Positions 1 to 7,707 of a DNA stretch of 38,829 nucleotides are shown here, piece after piece. The notes beneath the pieces are model-generated. The model had not been told where the DNA came from and made no database searches. It was given only the letters and a program-made list of their open reading frames with translations. Source of the stretch: RGIG2707 sp045600065 (lineage in GTDB: Bacteria; Bacillota; Clostridia; Peptostreptococcales; Anaerovoracaceae). The stretch is from NCBI GenBank assembly GCA_045600065.1, contig JAZRXE010000091.1, positions 1 through 38,829 on the forward strand, given 5' to 3'. Position 1 is the first letter of the stretch. Each line of letters opens with the position of its first letter. A program made the position numbers and the translations under genes.

Positions 1-505
1 TGTTTTTGGCCTCTGGGACTCATATTTTGTGTTTCTGGGCTGCCCGGATGCCCGGATGCAAGGTGTCCAATTGCCTTGCCGTGAGTCCCAGTGCCCTGTT
101 TTTGGCCTCCGGGACTCATATTTTGTGTTTCCGGGCTGCCCGAATGCCCGGATGCAAGGTGTCCAATTACCTTGCCGTGAGTCCCAGTGCCCTGTTTTTG
201 GCCTCCGGGACTCATATTTTGTGTTTCCGGGCTGCCCGAATGCCCGGATGCAAGGCGCCTAAATGCCTTGCCGTGAGTCCCGCCCCCCTGTTTTCGGCTT
301 CTGGGACTCATATTTTATGTTGCAGGGCTGCCCGGATGCCAGGATGCCAGGTGTCCAATTCCCTTTCCGTGAGTCCAGCGCCCTGTTTTTGGCCTCTGGG
401 ACTCATTTTTTGTGTTTCCGGGCTGCCCGGATGCCCGGATGCAAGGTGCCCAAGTGCCTTGCCGTGAGTCCCGCCCCCCTGTTTTCGGCCTCTGGGACTC
501 ATATT
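1..505. repeat. Tandem array of a 96-bp structured repeat, cut by the window edge
   Basis: Five full copies and a partial sixth are seen. GGGACTCA starts at 15, 111, 207, 303, 398 and 494, so the period is 96, 96, 96, 95, 96. Each full copy closes with TGAGTCCC (82, 178, 274, 465; copy 4 has lost one C). In copy 2 the outer stem is 111-118/178-185. It encloses CCGGGC/GCCCGG (131-136/146-151) and GCAAGG/CCTTGC (154-159/170-175), which together can form a three-way junction. The inner hairpin stem is intact in copies 1, 2, 3 and 5 although its loop varies; copy 4 is degenerate. The unit is 32 codons long, which leaves frames open on both strands, but the 95-bp step shifts any frame, so I read it as non-coding. 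The array ends at 501 and continues beyond position 1. I recognise no known family. Confidence 0.93.
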
Positions 506-577
506 ACCCTCAAACAAGCGCAAAAGGCGACAAAACAGATTGCTGCTTTGCCGTCTTTTTCCCGTTGAGAACCGATC

Positions 578-1285
578 TTAACCGATTTCGCTTTTGATAT
601 TATATTCGTGCTCGGCAGAATAGCTGCGAGCGCTCTCGACCATGGCTTCAGGGCTCATGTCGGAGGCTTCCCACAGATCCAGGATATCGTCATAGCAGCG
701 CTGGATAAAGGCAATTCGCTGCTCCAGCCTGCCGTCGTATAGAGCATCTGCCAAGTGACGGTATATCAGATACTCCAGCAGGCGAGCATCGGGCCCGTCC
801 CCCTGCACCTGGTCCATCATGGACTGACGCAGGTTCATCAGCCACTGCTCGTCCTCAGGAAGATCACCGGCGGCTTGCGGGACTCCGTCATCCTCCAGCG
901 TGACCAGCTCCGCCCTATGGGGCGCAAAAAGAATAATCCGTGCGGCCTCCTCGCAGGCAAGTCCCAGGCCCATCTCGATCCTGTCAGTCCAGTAGTTTCG
1001 AAAACGCGGGTGATCCGCGCATATCTGGCACAATTCCCCCTCACCCTTGGCGATTATCAGGTCGCAAAGCCCTGAATCATTCAGGTAGGGACAGCGCCCG
1101 TCGGGCAGGAGCCTGAAGTGAGGGGTACCCTCCAGACTGATATGGGCAGCCATCTGATCATCCTGAAGATAGCGTTTCAGGCTGTCCGGGTCGATGTCTA
1201 TTTCCCAGCCTGCGCAGCAGCTGTGACGGCAGGCTCCGGCGATGCATTTGAATGATTTATAATAATCCGGGACAATGGTCTTCAT
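578..1285 (-). CDS. FliB-like lysine N-methylase family protein (Cys-cluster)
   Basis: This 235-aa protein opens with a cysteine cluster, C14, C19, C23 and C24, followed by GWEIDID, the signature of the FliB (flagellin lysine-N-methylase) family. More cysteines follow at 65, 74, 86, 89 and 111, consistent with a metal or Fe-S site. FliB of Salmonella methylates lysines of flagellin and is, as I recall, about 400 aa, so this is a short form. No flagellar gene lies in the window, so the substrate may not be flagellin. The ATG at 1285 has no strong Shine-Dalgarno sequence. The gene is transcribed towards the 96-bp array with no obvious terminator between them, so its transcript may run into the array. 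Family call fairly sure, substrate unknown. Confidence 0.75.
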   Translation of the reverse strand: MKTIVPDYYKSFKCIAGACRHSCCAGWEIDIDPDSLKRYLQDDQMAAHISLEGTPHFRLLPDGRCPYLNDSGLCDLIIAKGEGELCQICADHPRFRNYWTDRIEMGLGLACEEAARIILFAPHRAELVTLEDDGVPQAAGDLPEDEQWLMNLRQSMMDQVQGDGPDARLLEYLIYRHLADALYDGRLEQRIAFIQRCYDDILDLWEASDMSPEAMVESARSYSAEHEYNIKSEIG

Positions 1286-1300
1286 GGTTTGCTTTTACAG

Positions 1301-1328
1301 TTGACAATCATTCTTCTTGGAATAATAC
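1301..1328 (+). promoter_or_regulatory. Sigma-A promoter for the GNAT gene
   Basis: TTGACA at 1301-1306 and TAATAC at 1323-1328 are separated by 16 bp. Transcription would start near 1335 and leave a leader of about 170 nt before the ATG at 1506. Confidence 0.6.
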
Positions 1329-1334
1329 TTAAAT

Positions 1335-1505
1335 ATATAATTATTGTGCCTTCATCCGCAGATGAAAGCAGGCGACGGCACGCTGCGACGGACAGTTTCC
1401 CGGATGCGTAAGCCGGAACGGTTTTTGTGATCGTCGCAACGGCGCGCATGCCATTGCGACGGAGGTCACATTTTCACAGTTAAACATATAAAATCAGGTA
1501 AACGT
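1335..1505 (+). promoter_or_regulatory. Long structured 5' leader of the GNAT gene
   Basis: This untranslated stretch contains GCGACGG three times. It can form a long stem between TGCGACG (about 1384) and CGTCGCA (about 1432), which encloses a smaller TTCC-GG/CC-GGAA hairpin. I do not recognise a known riboswitch or T-box; only the inverted repeats are seen and regulation is inference. Confidence 0.3.
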
Positions 1506-1970
1506 ATGCAGAATATCAGCTTTAAAACAGCATCCGCGGCGGACATTCCTCTGATCTGCCATTTCAGAAAGACTCAGCTTTTGGGCAACGGTGCGCCTGC
1601 AACCGATGTAGAGAGCATTGATCCCCAGCTCAAGGCATTTTTCGAGGAGAGATTCCGGGACGGCAGCATCCATCAGATCTTTGCCATGGACGGAGATCGC
1701 GCAGTGGCCACAGGCGGCGTCCTGTTCTTCACCTATCCGCCCTCCCATGTAAACAAGTCCGGCAGGATCGCTTACATAACCAACATGTTCACCGCGCCGG
1801 AATACCGCAGGCAGGGCATTGCGACGGCAATACTGGCCATGCTTGAGGACGAGGCCCGGGCAAGGGGAGTCTCTCAGGCAAAGCTGGGAGCCACCAGATG
1901 GGGCAGGTCCGTGTACGAAAAGGCGGGTTACACGGAAGACAATCTCAGCGATCTGGTCAAAAAGCTGTAG
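1506..1970 (+). CDS. GNAT-family N-acetyltransferase
   Basis: This 154-aa protein has a GNAT fold. The acetyl-CoA binding motif A is TNMFTAPEYRRQGIATAIL at about residues 92-110, with the RRQGIA pyrophosphate loop. The C-terminal YEKAGY is the usual motif B end. The family transfers an acetyl group from acetyl-CoA to an amine; the substrate cannot be told from sequence. The ATG at 1506 is preceded by CAGGT at suitable spacing. The gene is monocistronic, driven by the promoter at 1301-1328, and followed by a small hairpin at 1978-1995. Confidence 0.85.
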   Translation: MQNISFKTASAADIPLICHFRKTQLLGNGAPATDVESIDPQLKAFFEERFRDGSIHQIFAMDGDRAVATGGVLFFTYPPSHVNKSGRIAYITNMFTAPEYRRQGIATAILAMLEDEARARGVSQAKLGATRWGRSVYEKAGYTEDNLSDLVKKL

Positions 1971-1977
1971 AAAACAA

Positions 1978-1995
1978 TGCCTGAGAAATCAGGCA
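1978..1995 (-). terminator. Hairpin between the convergent GNAT and helicase genes
   Basis: TGCCTGA and TCAGGCA form a 7-bp stem with a GAAA loop. Read on the minus strand it is followed by TTGTTTT, so it best serves the helicase, although it lies about 175 bp after that stop. It may also act weakly for the GNAT gene. Confidence 0.5.
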
Positions 1996-2169
1996 CTAAG
2001 TATCAGCTTTTGGAAATACTGAGCGCCAAGCCGGAAGCGTGAGGCAGACATACGCCCTGAGGACAGACGGGCGGTCATTCGTTCTGAAGCCTGCGTGCAG
2101 ATATACCCCTTATGGGCAGCCGGGCTCCGTACATTGAGCTCCTTTTCTGCCGCTCGGGAAAATATCACA

Positions 2170-3921
2170 CTAATTCCGAGTCTTTTCAAAACAGCGCTGG
2201 CAAAGATCGAAGCTGCTGGTAAAGGGCAGGGGCTTTCCGCAGCGGCGGCAGCGCCGTACGAATTTCACCTTGCCGGTCAGCAGAAAGCCGTTGATCTTTT
2301 CGCAAAGCCTTTCCTTTTCTTTGAGACAGCTGTCCTCCAGCCCAATTCGTCGGGACAGCTGGTGATAAATATCATAAGCCTGGTACTTGGTCTCGCAAAG
2401 CTCCAGGTTGTATTCGGGCAGATCCGGCTTGCTGAGCAGCCTTTTGTCCGCAATGTCCTTGCAGCAGCTGAGCCAGTAATCCACCAGCTGCCTGTTTTTT
2501 ATGTCCACGGGACAGGTGATGAGGCTGTAAAGCATCTCCCTTGTGTATCTGCCCTTCTGATCGCCCAGAGTTTTCAGCAGAAATTCCGCGTCGGACATAT
2601 CCGAGCGCACAAACAGATCGTTTTCCGGAAGGCTGTCCCAGCGGGCAAGCAGCTTGTCCAGCGGGTAATCGTATTCCAGGGCCTCCTGAGGGAAGCCTAT
2701 CTGAAGCTTTTCTATGGGCGGCACGTCTTCGTTCAGCGAGCCCTCGATGAGCAGACTGTTGTTCATGGTAAGGGCAAGGCCGAGCTCGTATTTTCCGAAG
2801 CGCCCGGCTCTTCCGGCTATCTGCTTTACCTCGGAGGCAGTCAGCGGACGTCGTCCCTTGCCGTCGAATTTTTCGGTCTGCACGAATATGACGCGCCTTA
2901 TGGGCAAAGATATCCCAAGTCCTATGGCATCCGTGGCCACCACGGCCAGGGTCTCTTTTTCCGCGAATTTGCGTGTCTCTTCCCGGCGGGCAGCCGGAGG
3001 CAGGGCCCCGTAGATCACGCTGGTGGGCATCTTTTTCTTTTCAAGCTCGGCGGCTATTGCAAGCACGCTTTTGCGGGAGAATGTTATCAGTGCATCCCCG
3101 GGCTGAATATCATCCAGAGATTCGAAGATCCCGCCGAATTCCAGGGGAACAAGCCGTTCATGCTGCTGAATGACATAGGGCGCATCCATTGCCTGAAGCA
3201 GCTTTTCCACCAGAGGCAGGGCCTCGGGAGCCATGCACACATGCACCTCCGCCGCATCCACAAGGCAGATGGCAGAGGTCCATGAGGAACCTCTGAAGGG
3301 GTTTGATATAAGCTGGGCCTCGTCTATGACGGCCACATCGTAGCGCTTGGTGTAATCGCACAGCTCTATGGTCGAAGCGGTGATGTACGCGCCGGGAATG
3401 GATTCGTATTCCTCGCCGGTCAGAAGATCGCAGGGGATGCCGTCCCAGTTGAGGGTCTCGAACATCTCCAGAGCCAGCAGTCTGAGCGGTCCCAGGTAGA
3501 CCCCGGTCTCGGCACGCTCCAGAGCCTGAATGGCGCTGTAGGTCTTGCCGCTGTTGGTGGGACCCACATGCAGCACAAAGCTGCGGTCCAGATTCTTGCC
3601 CTGCTCGATCAGATCCTCCGGAGAAAAGCTGCTCAGGAACTCGTCTGCCTGCTGCACCCGGCGCTGAGCCGCCTCTTCTCTCTGGACCTTGCGCTGCTGT
3701 TTTTTTTCTATTGAAGCCTTCAGCACCTTGTTGCTGTTGATGGCATTTATTACGTCGGATTCCCGCCAGAGCTTCATTGGCGCGGCGGAGCTGTAACGCG
3801 GATTGCGCCTGAGCAGGGGCTCGGGCAGAAAGCGCCGGATCTGCGAACGGGTCAGGCAGTACTCTCTGGTGAGTACGCCCTGTGTTATATAATTTTCTTT
3901 TGTTTTTTTCTTGTGTGACAT
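2170..3921 (-). CDS. Suv3-type superfamily 2 RNA helicase with C-terminal zinc ribbon
   Basis: Walker A GPTNSGKT, the DEAQ box, a SAT-like ITFSRKS segment and QIAGRAGRFG (motif VI) mark an SF2 helicase of the Suv3 type, the mitochondrial RNA degradosome helicase. Close relatives occur in Clostridia. After the helicase core comes a long helical region and then a CxxC...CxxC zinc ribbon within the last 35 residues. It probably unwinds structured RNA or RNA-DNA hybrids. The frame is open up to an ATG at 4056 (628 aa), and an ATG at 4047 has a GGGG stretch upstream. I prefer the ATG at 3921 (583 aa) because family members start near a Lys-rich stretch followed by LTREY, and 3922-4056 is AT-rich like intergenic DNA. 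The start is therefore uncertain; the family is not. Confidence 0.83.
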   Translation of the reverse strand: MSHKKKTKENYITQGVLTREYCLTRSQIRRFLPEPLLRRNPRYSSAAPMKLWRESDVINAINSNKVLKASIEKKQQRKVQREEAAQRRVQQADEFLSSFSPEDLIEQGKNLDRSFVLHVGPTNSGKTYSAIQALERAETGVYLGPLRLLALEMFETLNWDGIPCDLLTGEEYESIPGAYITASTIELCDYTKRYDVAVIDEAQLISNPFRGSSWTSAICLVDAAEVHVCMAPEALPLVEKLLQAMDAPYVIQQHERLVPLEFGGIFESLDDIQPGDALITFSRKSVLAIAAELEKKKMPTSVIYGALPPAARREETRKFAEKETLAVVATDAIGLGISLPIRRVIFVQTEKFDGKGRRPLTASEVKQIAGRAGRFGKYELGLALTMNNSLLIEGSLNEDVPPIEKLQIGFPQEALEYDYPLDKLLARWDSLPENDLFVRSDMSDAEFLLKTLGDQKGRYTREMLYSLITCPVDIKNRQLVDYWLSCCKDIADKRLLSKPDLPEYNLELCETKYQAYDIYHQLSRRIGLEDSCLKEKERLCEKINGFLLTGKVKFVRRCRRCGKPLPFTSSFDLCQRCFEKTRN

Positions 3922-4182
3922 AGATATGAGTATAACACAAAGCCCGGGATTTACGAAACAAAGCTTTTCGACATTGATGTCTGAAAGTTCACAGTTTAAC
4001 GCATTTTTAACCAATTCCGGTACGATTTGCAGTATACTGTGTTCCATAGAGATCATCCCCGTGTCCTGGGCTGACGCAGTAGCGAAAGCCCGAACACAAA
4101 GAGGGCCGTCTGAATCGGTGTCCCCACCGGGATCGCCACGGTTTTGATTTCTGTCTCAACGCTATGGCAGGGCCTGATCCGG

Positions 4183-4244
4183 AAAACGGTCCAATCGCCG
4201 GTCAATAACACAAATGCAGACCGCATATCTGCAAAAACCGTTTT
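4183..4244 (+). promoter_or_regulatory. Inverted-repeat leader upstream of the DUF2130 gene
   Basis: AAAACGGT (4183-4190) and ACCGTTTT (4237-4244) are an exact 8-bp inverted repeat. They flank smaller inverted repeats CGGTC/GACCG and GCAGA/TCTGC. The element ends about 28 nt before the start codon at 4273. It could be an operator or a folded leader; no protein or ligand can be named. Confidence 0.35.
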
Positions 4245-4272
4245 ACATATGTCAAATGACGAAAGGAAGAAG

Positions 4273-5490
4273 ATGAGAGAGCTTATTTGTCCCAATTGCG
4301 GTACAACTATTACCATTGAAGAATCTGCATACTCGGAAATCGTGCAGCAAGTGCGTGATAAGGAGTTTTACAAAGCTCTGAATGAACGCAGTGAACAGCT
4401 TGAAAAAAGCATGGATGCGGAAATCAAGCTGAAGCTTGCGGAAAACGACAAAGAGAACGCAATGACTCTTGCGGAAAAAGACAGACTTCTTGCAGAATTG
4501 CAGTCAAAAATCGATGCTTCAGACACCGAAAAGGAGCTTGCCGTTAACCGGGCGATAAGCGACAGGGACAAACAGCTTGCGGACAAGCAGATAGAGATCG
4601 CCGCGCTTAATAGCAGAATAGAAACTATCGAACAGGCAAACCTTCTCAAGGAAAAGAATCTGCAGGAAAGCTTTGCGGAGAAGATCAGGCTCAAGGACGA
4701 GCAGATCAGCTATTACAAAGATTTAAAAACCCGCATGTCCACAAAAATGGTTGGGGAAACTCTTGAGCAGCATTGCGAAATCGAATTCAACAAGCTCAGA
4801 GCCACCGGGTTTCAGAATGCGTATTTTGAAAAGGACAATGACGCAAAAGGCGGAAGCAAAGGCGACTTCATTTATCGTGACTACGATGATGACGGTACCG
4901 AATTTATTTCCATTATGTTCGAGATGAAGAACGAGCTCGACGAGACTGCAACCAAACATAAAAACGAAGACTTCTTCAAAAAATTAGACAAGGACAGAAA
5001 TGATAAGGGCTGCGAATATGCAGTGCTTGTAAGTCTTCTTGAAAGCGACAGCGAACTCTATAATTCCGGAATAGTGGATGTCTCGCATAAATATCCGAAG
5101 ATGTACGTCATTCGGCCTCAGTTCTTTATACCGACGATCACGATGCTTCGAAACGCTGCTTCTAATTCATTACAGTATCAAAAAGAACTTGCAATTGTTC
5201 AGAGCCAGAACCTGGACATAACCAATTTTGAAGCAGAGATGAATGACTTCAAGGAGAAATTCGGAAGGAACTATCGTCTTGCAAGTGAAAAGTTCAAGAA
5301 TGCAATCGATGAAATAGATAAATCAATTGACCATCTGAACAAGATCAAGGCTGCTTTAACAGGGGCCGAGAATAATCTGCGCCTTGCTAACGATAAGGCC
5401 GAAGATCTGAGTATCAAAAAGCTTACTAAAAACAATCCGACAATGAAAGCGAAATTCGAAGCGCTTAACAGCCCGAAAGAGGCAGAATAA
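4273..5490 (+). CDS. DUF2130 protein: zinc ribbon, coiled coil, PD-(D/E)xK-like C-terminal domain
   Basis: The protein (405 aa from this start) begins with a CPNC half zinc ribbon and continues with a long Lys/Glu-rich coiled coil to about residue 150. A globular domain follows with KGDFIYRDYDDDG and then FEMKN, a spacing that fits the D...ExK core of PD-(D/E)xK nuclease folds. This is the layout of DUF2130 proteins, whose role is not established. The frame is open from 4144, but AAAGGA sits 5 nt before the ATG at 4273 and homologues start with the zinc ribbon, so I use 4273. Its base composition is lower in GC than its neighbours. It is alone between a divergent helicase gene and its own terminator, which could mean transfer. 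Nuclease activity is inference. Confidence 0.82.
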   Translation: MRELICPNCGTTITIEESAYSEIVQQVRDKEFYKALNERSEQLEKSMDAEIKLKLAENDKENAMTLAEKDRLLAELQSKIDASDTEKELAVNRAISDRDKQLADKQIEIAALNSRIETIEQANLLKEKNLQESFAEKIRLKDEQISYYKDLKTRMSTKMVGETLEQHCEIEFNKLRATGFQNAYFEKDNDAKGGSKGDFIYRDYDDDGTEFISIMFEMKNELDETATKHKNEDFFKKLDKDRNDKGCEYAVLVSLLESDSELYNSGIVDVSHKYPKMYVIRPQFFIPTITMLRNAASNSLQYQKELAIVQSQNLDITNFEAEMNDFKEKFGRNYRLASEKFKNAIDEIDKSIDHLNKIKAALTGAENNLRLANDKAEDLSIKKLTKNNPTMKAKFEALNSPKEAE

Positions 5491-5559
5491 CCGCTGTTGC
5501 TGCGAAGCAGCCTAAAAGAACCGGTATTGAGCTCAAGTTTTTCTCCGGGTTTTCAATCA

Positions 5560-5591
5560 CAACTCCGCATTTTTACGGAGTTGTTTTTTTT
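5560..5591 (+). terminator. Rho-independent terminator of the DUF2130 gene
   Basis: CAACTCCG (5560-5567) pairs with CGGAGTTG (5576-5583) and is followed directly by eight T. Confidence 0.9.
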
Positions 5592-5724
5592 GCAGCCTTC
5601 CGGAGATATAGAGATATATGGCTAAAAATGAGTGCGGCCGATTCCTTCCGCCGGATTGTCGCCGATCTTTTTTCTAAACAACAACAGACCATTAAGTGCT
5701 CAAGGCGATTTTGCGCCTGTAAAA

Positions 5725-5760
5725 GCAAAAAACCTTGAAAGCAACGAACTTCCAAGGTTT
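5725..5760 (-). terminator. Rho-independent terminator of tRNA-Thr
   Basis: On the minus strand AACCTTG and CAAGGTT form a stem followed by TTTT, just after the tRNA 3' end. The stretch 5592-5724 beyond it holds nothing I can identify. Confidence 0.8.
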
Positions 5761-5763
5761 CTT

Positions 5764-5839
<76 letters not shown>

Positions 5840-5863
5840 ACATCTCAATGCGAGAACATTGAA

Positions 5864-5892
5864 ATTATACTGTCTGCAGGAAGGAATGTCAA
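5864..5892 (-). promoter_or_regulatory. Consensus sigma-A promoter of tRNA-Thr
   Basis: On the minus strand TTGACA (5892-5887) and TATAAT (5869-5864) are exact consensus boxes 17 bp apart. The promoter is about 25 bp upstream of the mature tRNA 5' end. Confidence 0.92.
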
Positions 5893-5903
5893 CATAAATC
5901 AGC

Positions 5904-5951
5904 AAAAATACCGGCGCTTTTTTCGCGTCCGGCGGCAGCATCCCGCCGGAC
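5904..5951 (-). terminator. Terminator region of the carD-sigH unit, two overlapping hairpins
   Basis: The first hairpin met by the polymerase is GTCCGGCGG/CCGCCGGAC (5951-5927). The second pairs CCGG-CGC with GCG-CCGG (5932-5911) and ends in TATTTTT. Both use 5929-5932, so they exclude each other. The second is the canonical terminator. Confidence 0.7.
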
Positions 5952-5962
5952 AGCCTGTTAGC

Positions 5963-6610
5963 CTACTGCTGAAGATAATTTCTGAGCTTGGTACGAATAC
6001 GCTGGATCGCATTGTCTGTCTGCTTGGGACTTTTGCCCAGGCCGGCGGCTATGCTGCGGTAATCCATTCCTTCAAGAAGCAGAGCAAGCACCTGTCTTTC
6101 CAGGGGACTGAGCAGCCGGGAATCTTCCGACAGCAGATTTTCGCTGAGCTCCCTGAATATGAAGTCCGCCTCCGGATCCCCGGCGCTGCCTGCTGACAGG
6201 CTTTCACCCAGGGTGGGCGAATCGTCCGCATCATAAACGGGAGTGTCTAAAGACAGGGCATCGTTGAGCGGACTGTTTTTTTTGCGGCCTGCGCTTCTTA
6301 CAGCCGTCAGAATCCGGCGGCTTATGCAAAGCTCTGCATAGGTCCTGAAGCTTGCGCCTCTGGACGGATCATAGCTTTCGATAGCCTTGAACAGGCCTAT
6401 CATGCCCTCCTGAACGACATCATCTCTGTCTGCGCCCAGAATATAATAGAGCCTGGCTTTTATTCTTACCGTGTCCTTGTAGCGGGCAAGCAGCAAATCG
6501 GCGGCGGCTTCGCTTCCGCCGGCAGCCATTACGGCAAGCTGCTCATCGGCAGGGCCGGACAGAGTCACATTGTCCTGCCCTGCTGATAATGTCTGTTTTT
6601 CCGTAGTCAT
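5963..6610 (-). CDS. sigH: RNA polymerase sigma factor SigH (sigma-70 family)
   Basis: The protein is 215 aa. Region 2 shows DDVVQEGMIGLFKAIESYDP and SFRTYAELCISRRI, and region 4 shows LSPLERQVLALLLEGMDYRSIAAGLGKSPKQTDNA, as in Spo0H/SigH of Bacillus and Clostridia. SigH directs transition-phase and, in spore formers, early sporulation genes. The frame runs open to 6835, but that part is a shadow of rlmB. The ATG at 6610 overlaps the rlmB stop as TAATG and gives the expected N-terminus. It is the last gene of the unit, directly behind rlmB. The small NYN-domain gene (yacP/rae1) often found between the two is absent. Confidence 0.92.
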   Translation of the reverse strand: MTTEKQTLSAGQDNVTLSGPADEQLAVMAAGGSEAAADLLLARYKDTVRIKARLYYILGADRDDVVQEGMIGLFKAIESYDPSRGASFRTYAELCISRRILTAVRSAGRKKNSPLNDALSLDTPVYDADDSPTLGESLSAGSAGDPEADFIFRELSENLLSEDSRLLSPLERQVLALLLEGMDYRSIAAGLGKSPKQTDNAIQRIRTKLRNYLQQ

Positions 6611-7707
6611 TACAGATCTCTCTGCCTTGAAGCTTCGTAGAGGATCACGGCAGCGGCGTTGGAGGCATTCAGAGAATTGACCCTGCCCTTCATGGGTATG
6701 CCCACGGTAAAGTCGCAATGCTCCTTGACCAGCCTTGACACCCCTGCGCCCTCTCCGCCTATGACTATGGCCAGAGGGCCCTTGAGAGCGGCCTGAGGAT
6801 AGGCGATGCCGTCCATATCCACCGCGGCTACCCATATGCCCCTTGCCTTGAGCTCATCTATGGTCTGGGCAAGGTTCACGGTCTTTGCCACAGGCACGTA
6901 TTCTATGGCGCCTGCGGAGGCCTTGGCTACAGTCTCGGTCAGGTTCACGGACCGTCTGCTGGGGATGATTATGCCATGTGCCCCGGCGCCGTCCACGCTC
7001 CTCATTATAGCGCCCAGATTGTGGGGATCCTCCAGCCCGTCCAGTATCACGATCAGAGGATCCTCGCCCTTTACCGCGGCAGCAGCCAGAATGTCTTCCA
7101 CTCTGCAGTATTCGTGCGCGGCAACATAGGCCGCTATGCCCTGATGGGGTCTGCCGGGACAGAGCTTGTCCAGGGCGATCTTGTCCACATACTGGATCTG
7201 AATGCCCATGTCTCTGGCCTTGGCGGCTATCATGCGAATGGAGCCCTCGCCGTCCTTCTGCATCAGTATGCGGTCTATGGGCCTGCCTGCGTTGATAGCC
7301 TCCATAACGGGGTTTCTGCCTATGAGAAGATTTGGATTATCTATGCCGCGGTCTGCGCGGTAATCGTCATAACGCTTCTGCGCACTTTTGCGGTAACCCT
7401 TGCTTGCCTTTGGGGGAAGACCCGGCCTTTTCTTTGAGCCGTAGGTTTTGCCCGCCTTCGAGCCGGAATCACCGGAGGAGCCTGAATTAAAGCCCTTGTA
7501 GCTGGAATAGCTCTTGCCCTCTTCCCTGGAATATTTGTCTGAACGATCGCTCTTATAGCTGTCTCTTGCAGGTCTCGAGCCGTAGGAATGTCCGCGGCTG
7601 TCCTGTCCGGGCCCTCCGGGGCCTGCGCCGTAGCGACTCTGTGAGCCGCGCTTGATATTAGTTCTGCTTCCTTTTGTAGTTCCTGAAGTAGTACGGAAAC
7701 GGTCCAT
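6610..7707 (-). CDS. rlmB: 23S rRNA (guanosine-2'-O-)-methyltransferase RlmB, SpoU family, with long basic N-terminal extension
   Basis: Residues about 126-365 are a complete SpoU/TrmH methyltransferase. A substrate-binding domain starts at NLLIGRNPVMEA. Motif 1 is N230LGAIMRS, motif 2 GGEGAG at 317-322 and motif 3 SLNASNAAA at 345-353, which build the trefoil-knot SAM site. The family methylates G2251 (E. coli numbering) of 23S rRNA. Residues 1-125 are an unusual Gly/Ser/Arg/Lys/Tyr-rich, probably disordered stretch. No internal Met occurs before residue 135, and GAGGAGGG lies upstream of the ATG at 7707, so the extension appears to be translated. The gene overlaps folA by 50 nt and sigH by one base. 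Confidence 0.9.
   Translation of the reverse strand: MDRFRTTSGTTKGSRTNIKRGSQSRYGAGPGGPGQDSRGHSYGSRPARDSYKSDRSDKYSREEGKSYSSYKGFNSGSSGDSGSKAGKTYGSKKRPGLPPKASKGYRKSAQKRYDDYRADRGIDNPNLLIGRNPVMEAINAGRPIDRILMQKDGEGSIRMIAAKARDMGIQIQYVDKIALDKLCPGRPHQGIAAYVAAHEYCRVEDILAAAAVKGEDPLIVILDGLEDPHNLGAIMRSVDGAGAHGIIIPSRRSVNLTETVAKASAGAIEYVPVAKTVNLAQTIDELKARGIWVAAVDMDGIAYPQAALKGPLAIVIGGEGAGVSRLVKEHCDFTVGIPMKGRVNSLNASNAAAVILYEASRQRDL

Noticed and set aside
6..467. 153-aa open frame through the 96-bp repeats
   Set aside because: It is open because the unit is a multiple of three. Frames are open on both strands, and the 95-bp step between copies 4 and 5 breaks the register.
1..505. CRISPR array or integron attC array
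   Set aside because: The units differ along their whole length with no unique spacers, and no RYYYAAC/GTTRRRY core sites or integrase are seen.
2095..3285. 396-aa plus-strand frame
   Set aside because: It is a shadow of the Suv3-type helicase on the other strand.
6611..6835. 75-residue N-terminal extension of SigH
   Set aside because: It is out-of-frame translation of the rlmB 3' end; the ATG at 6610 gives the standard SigH start.
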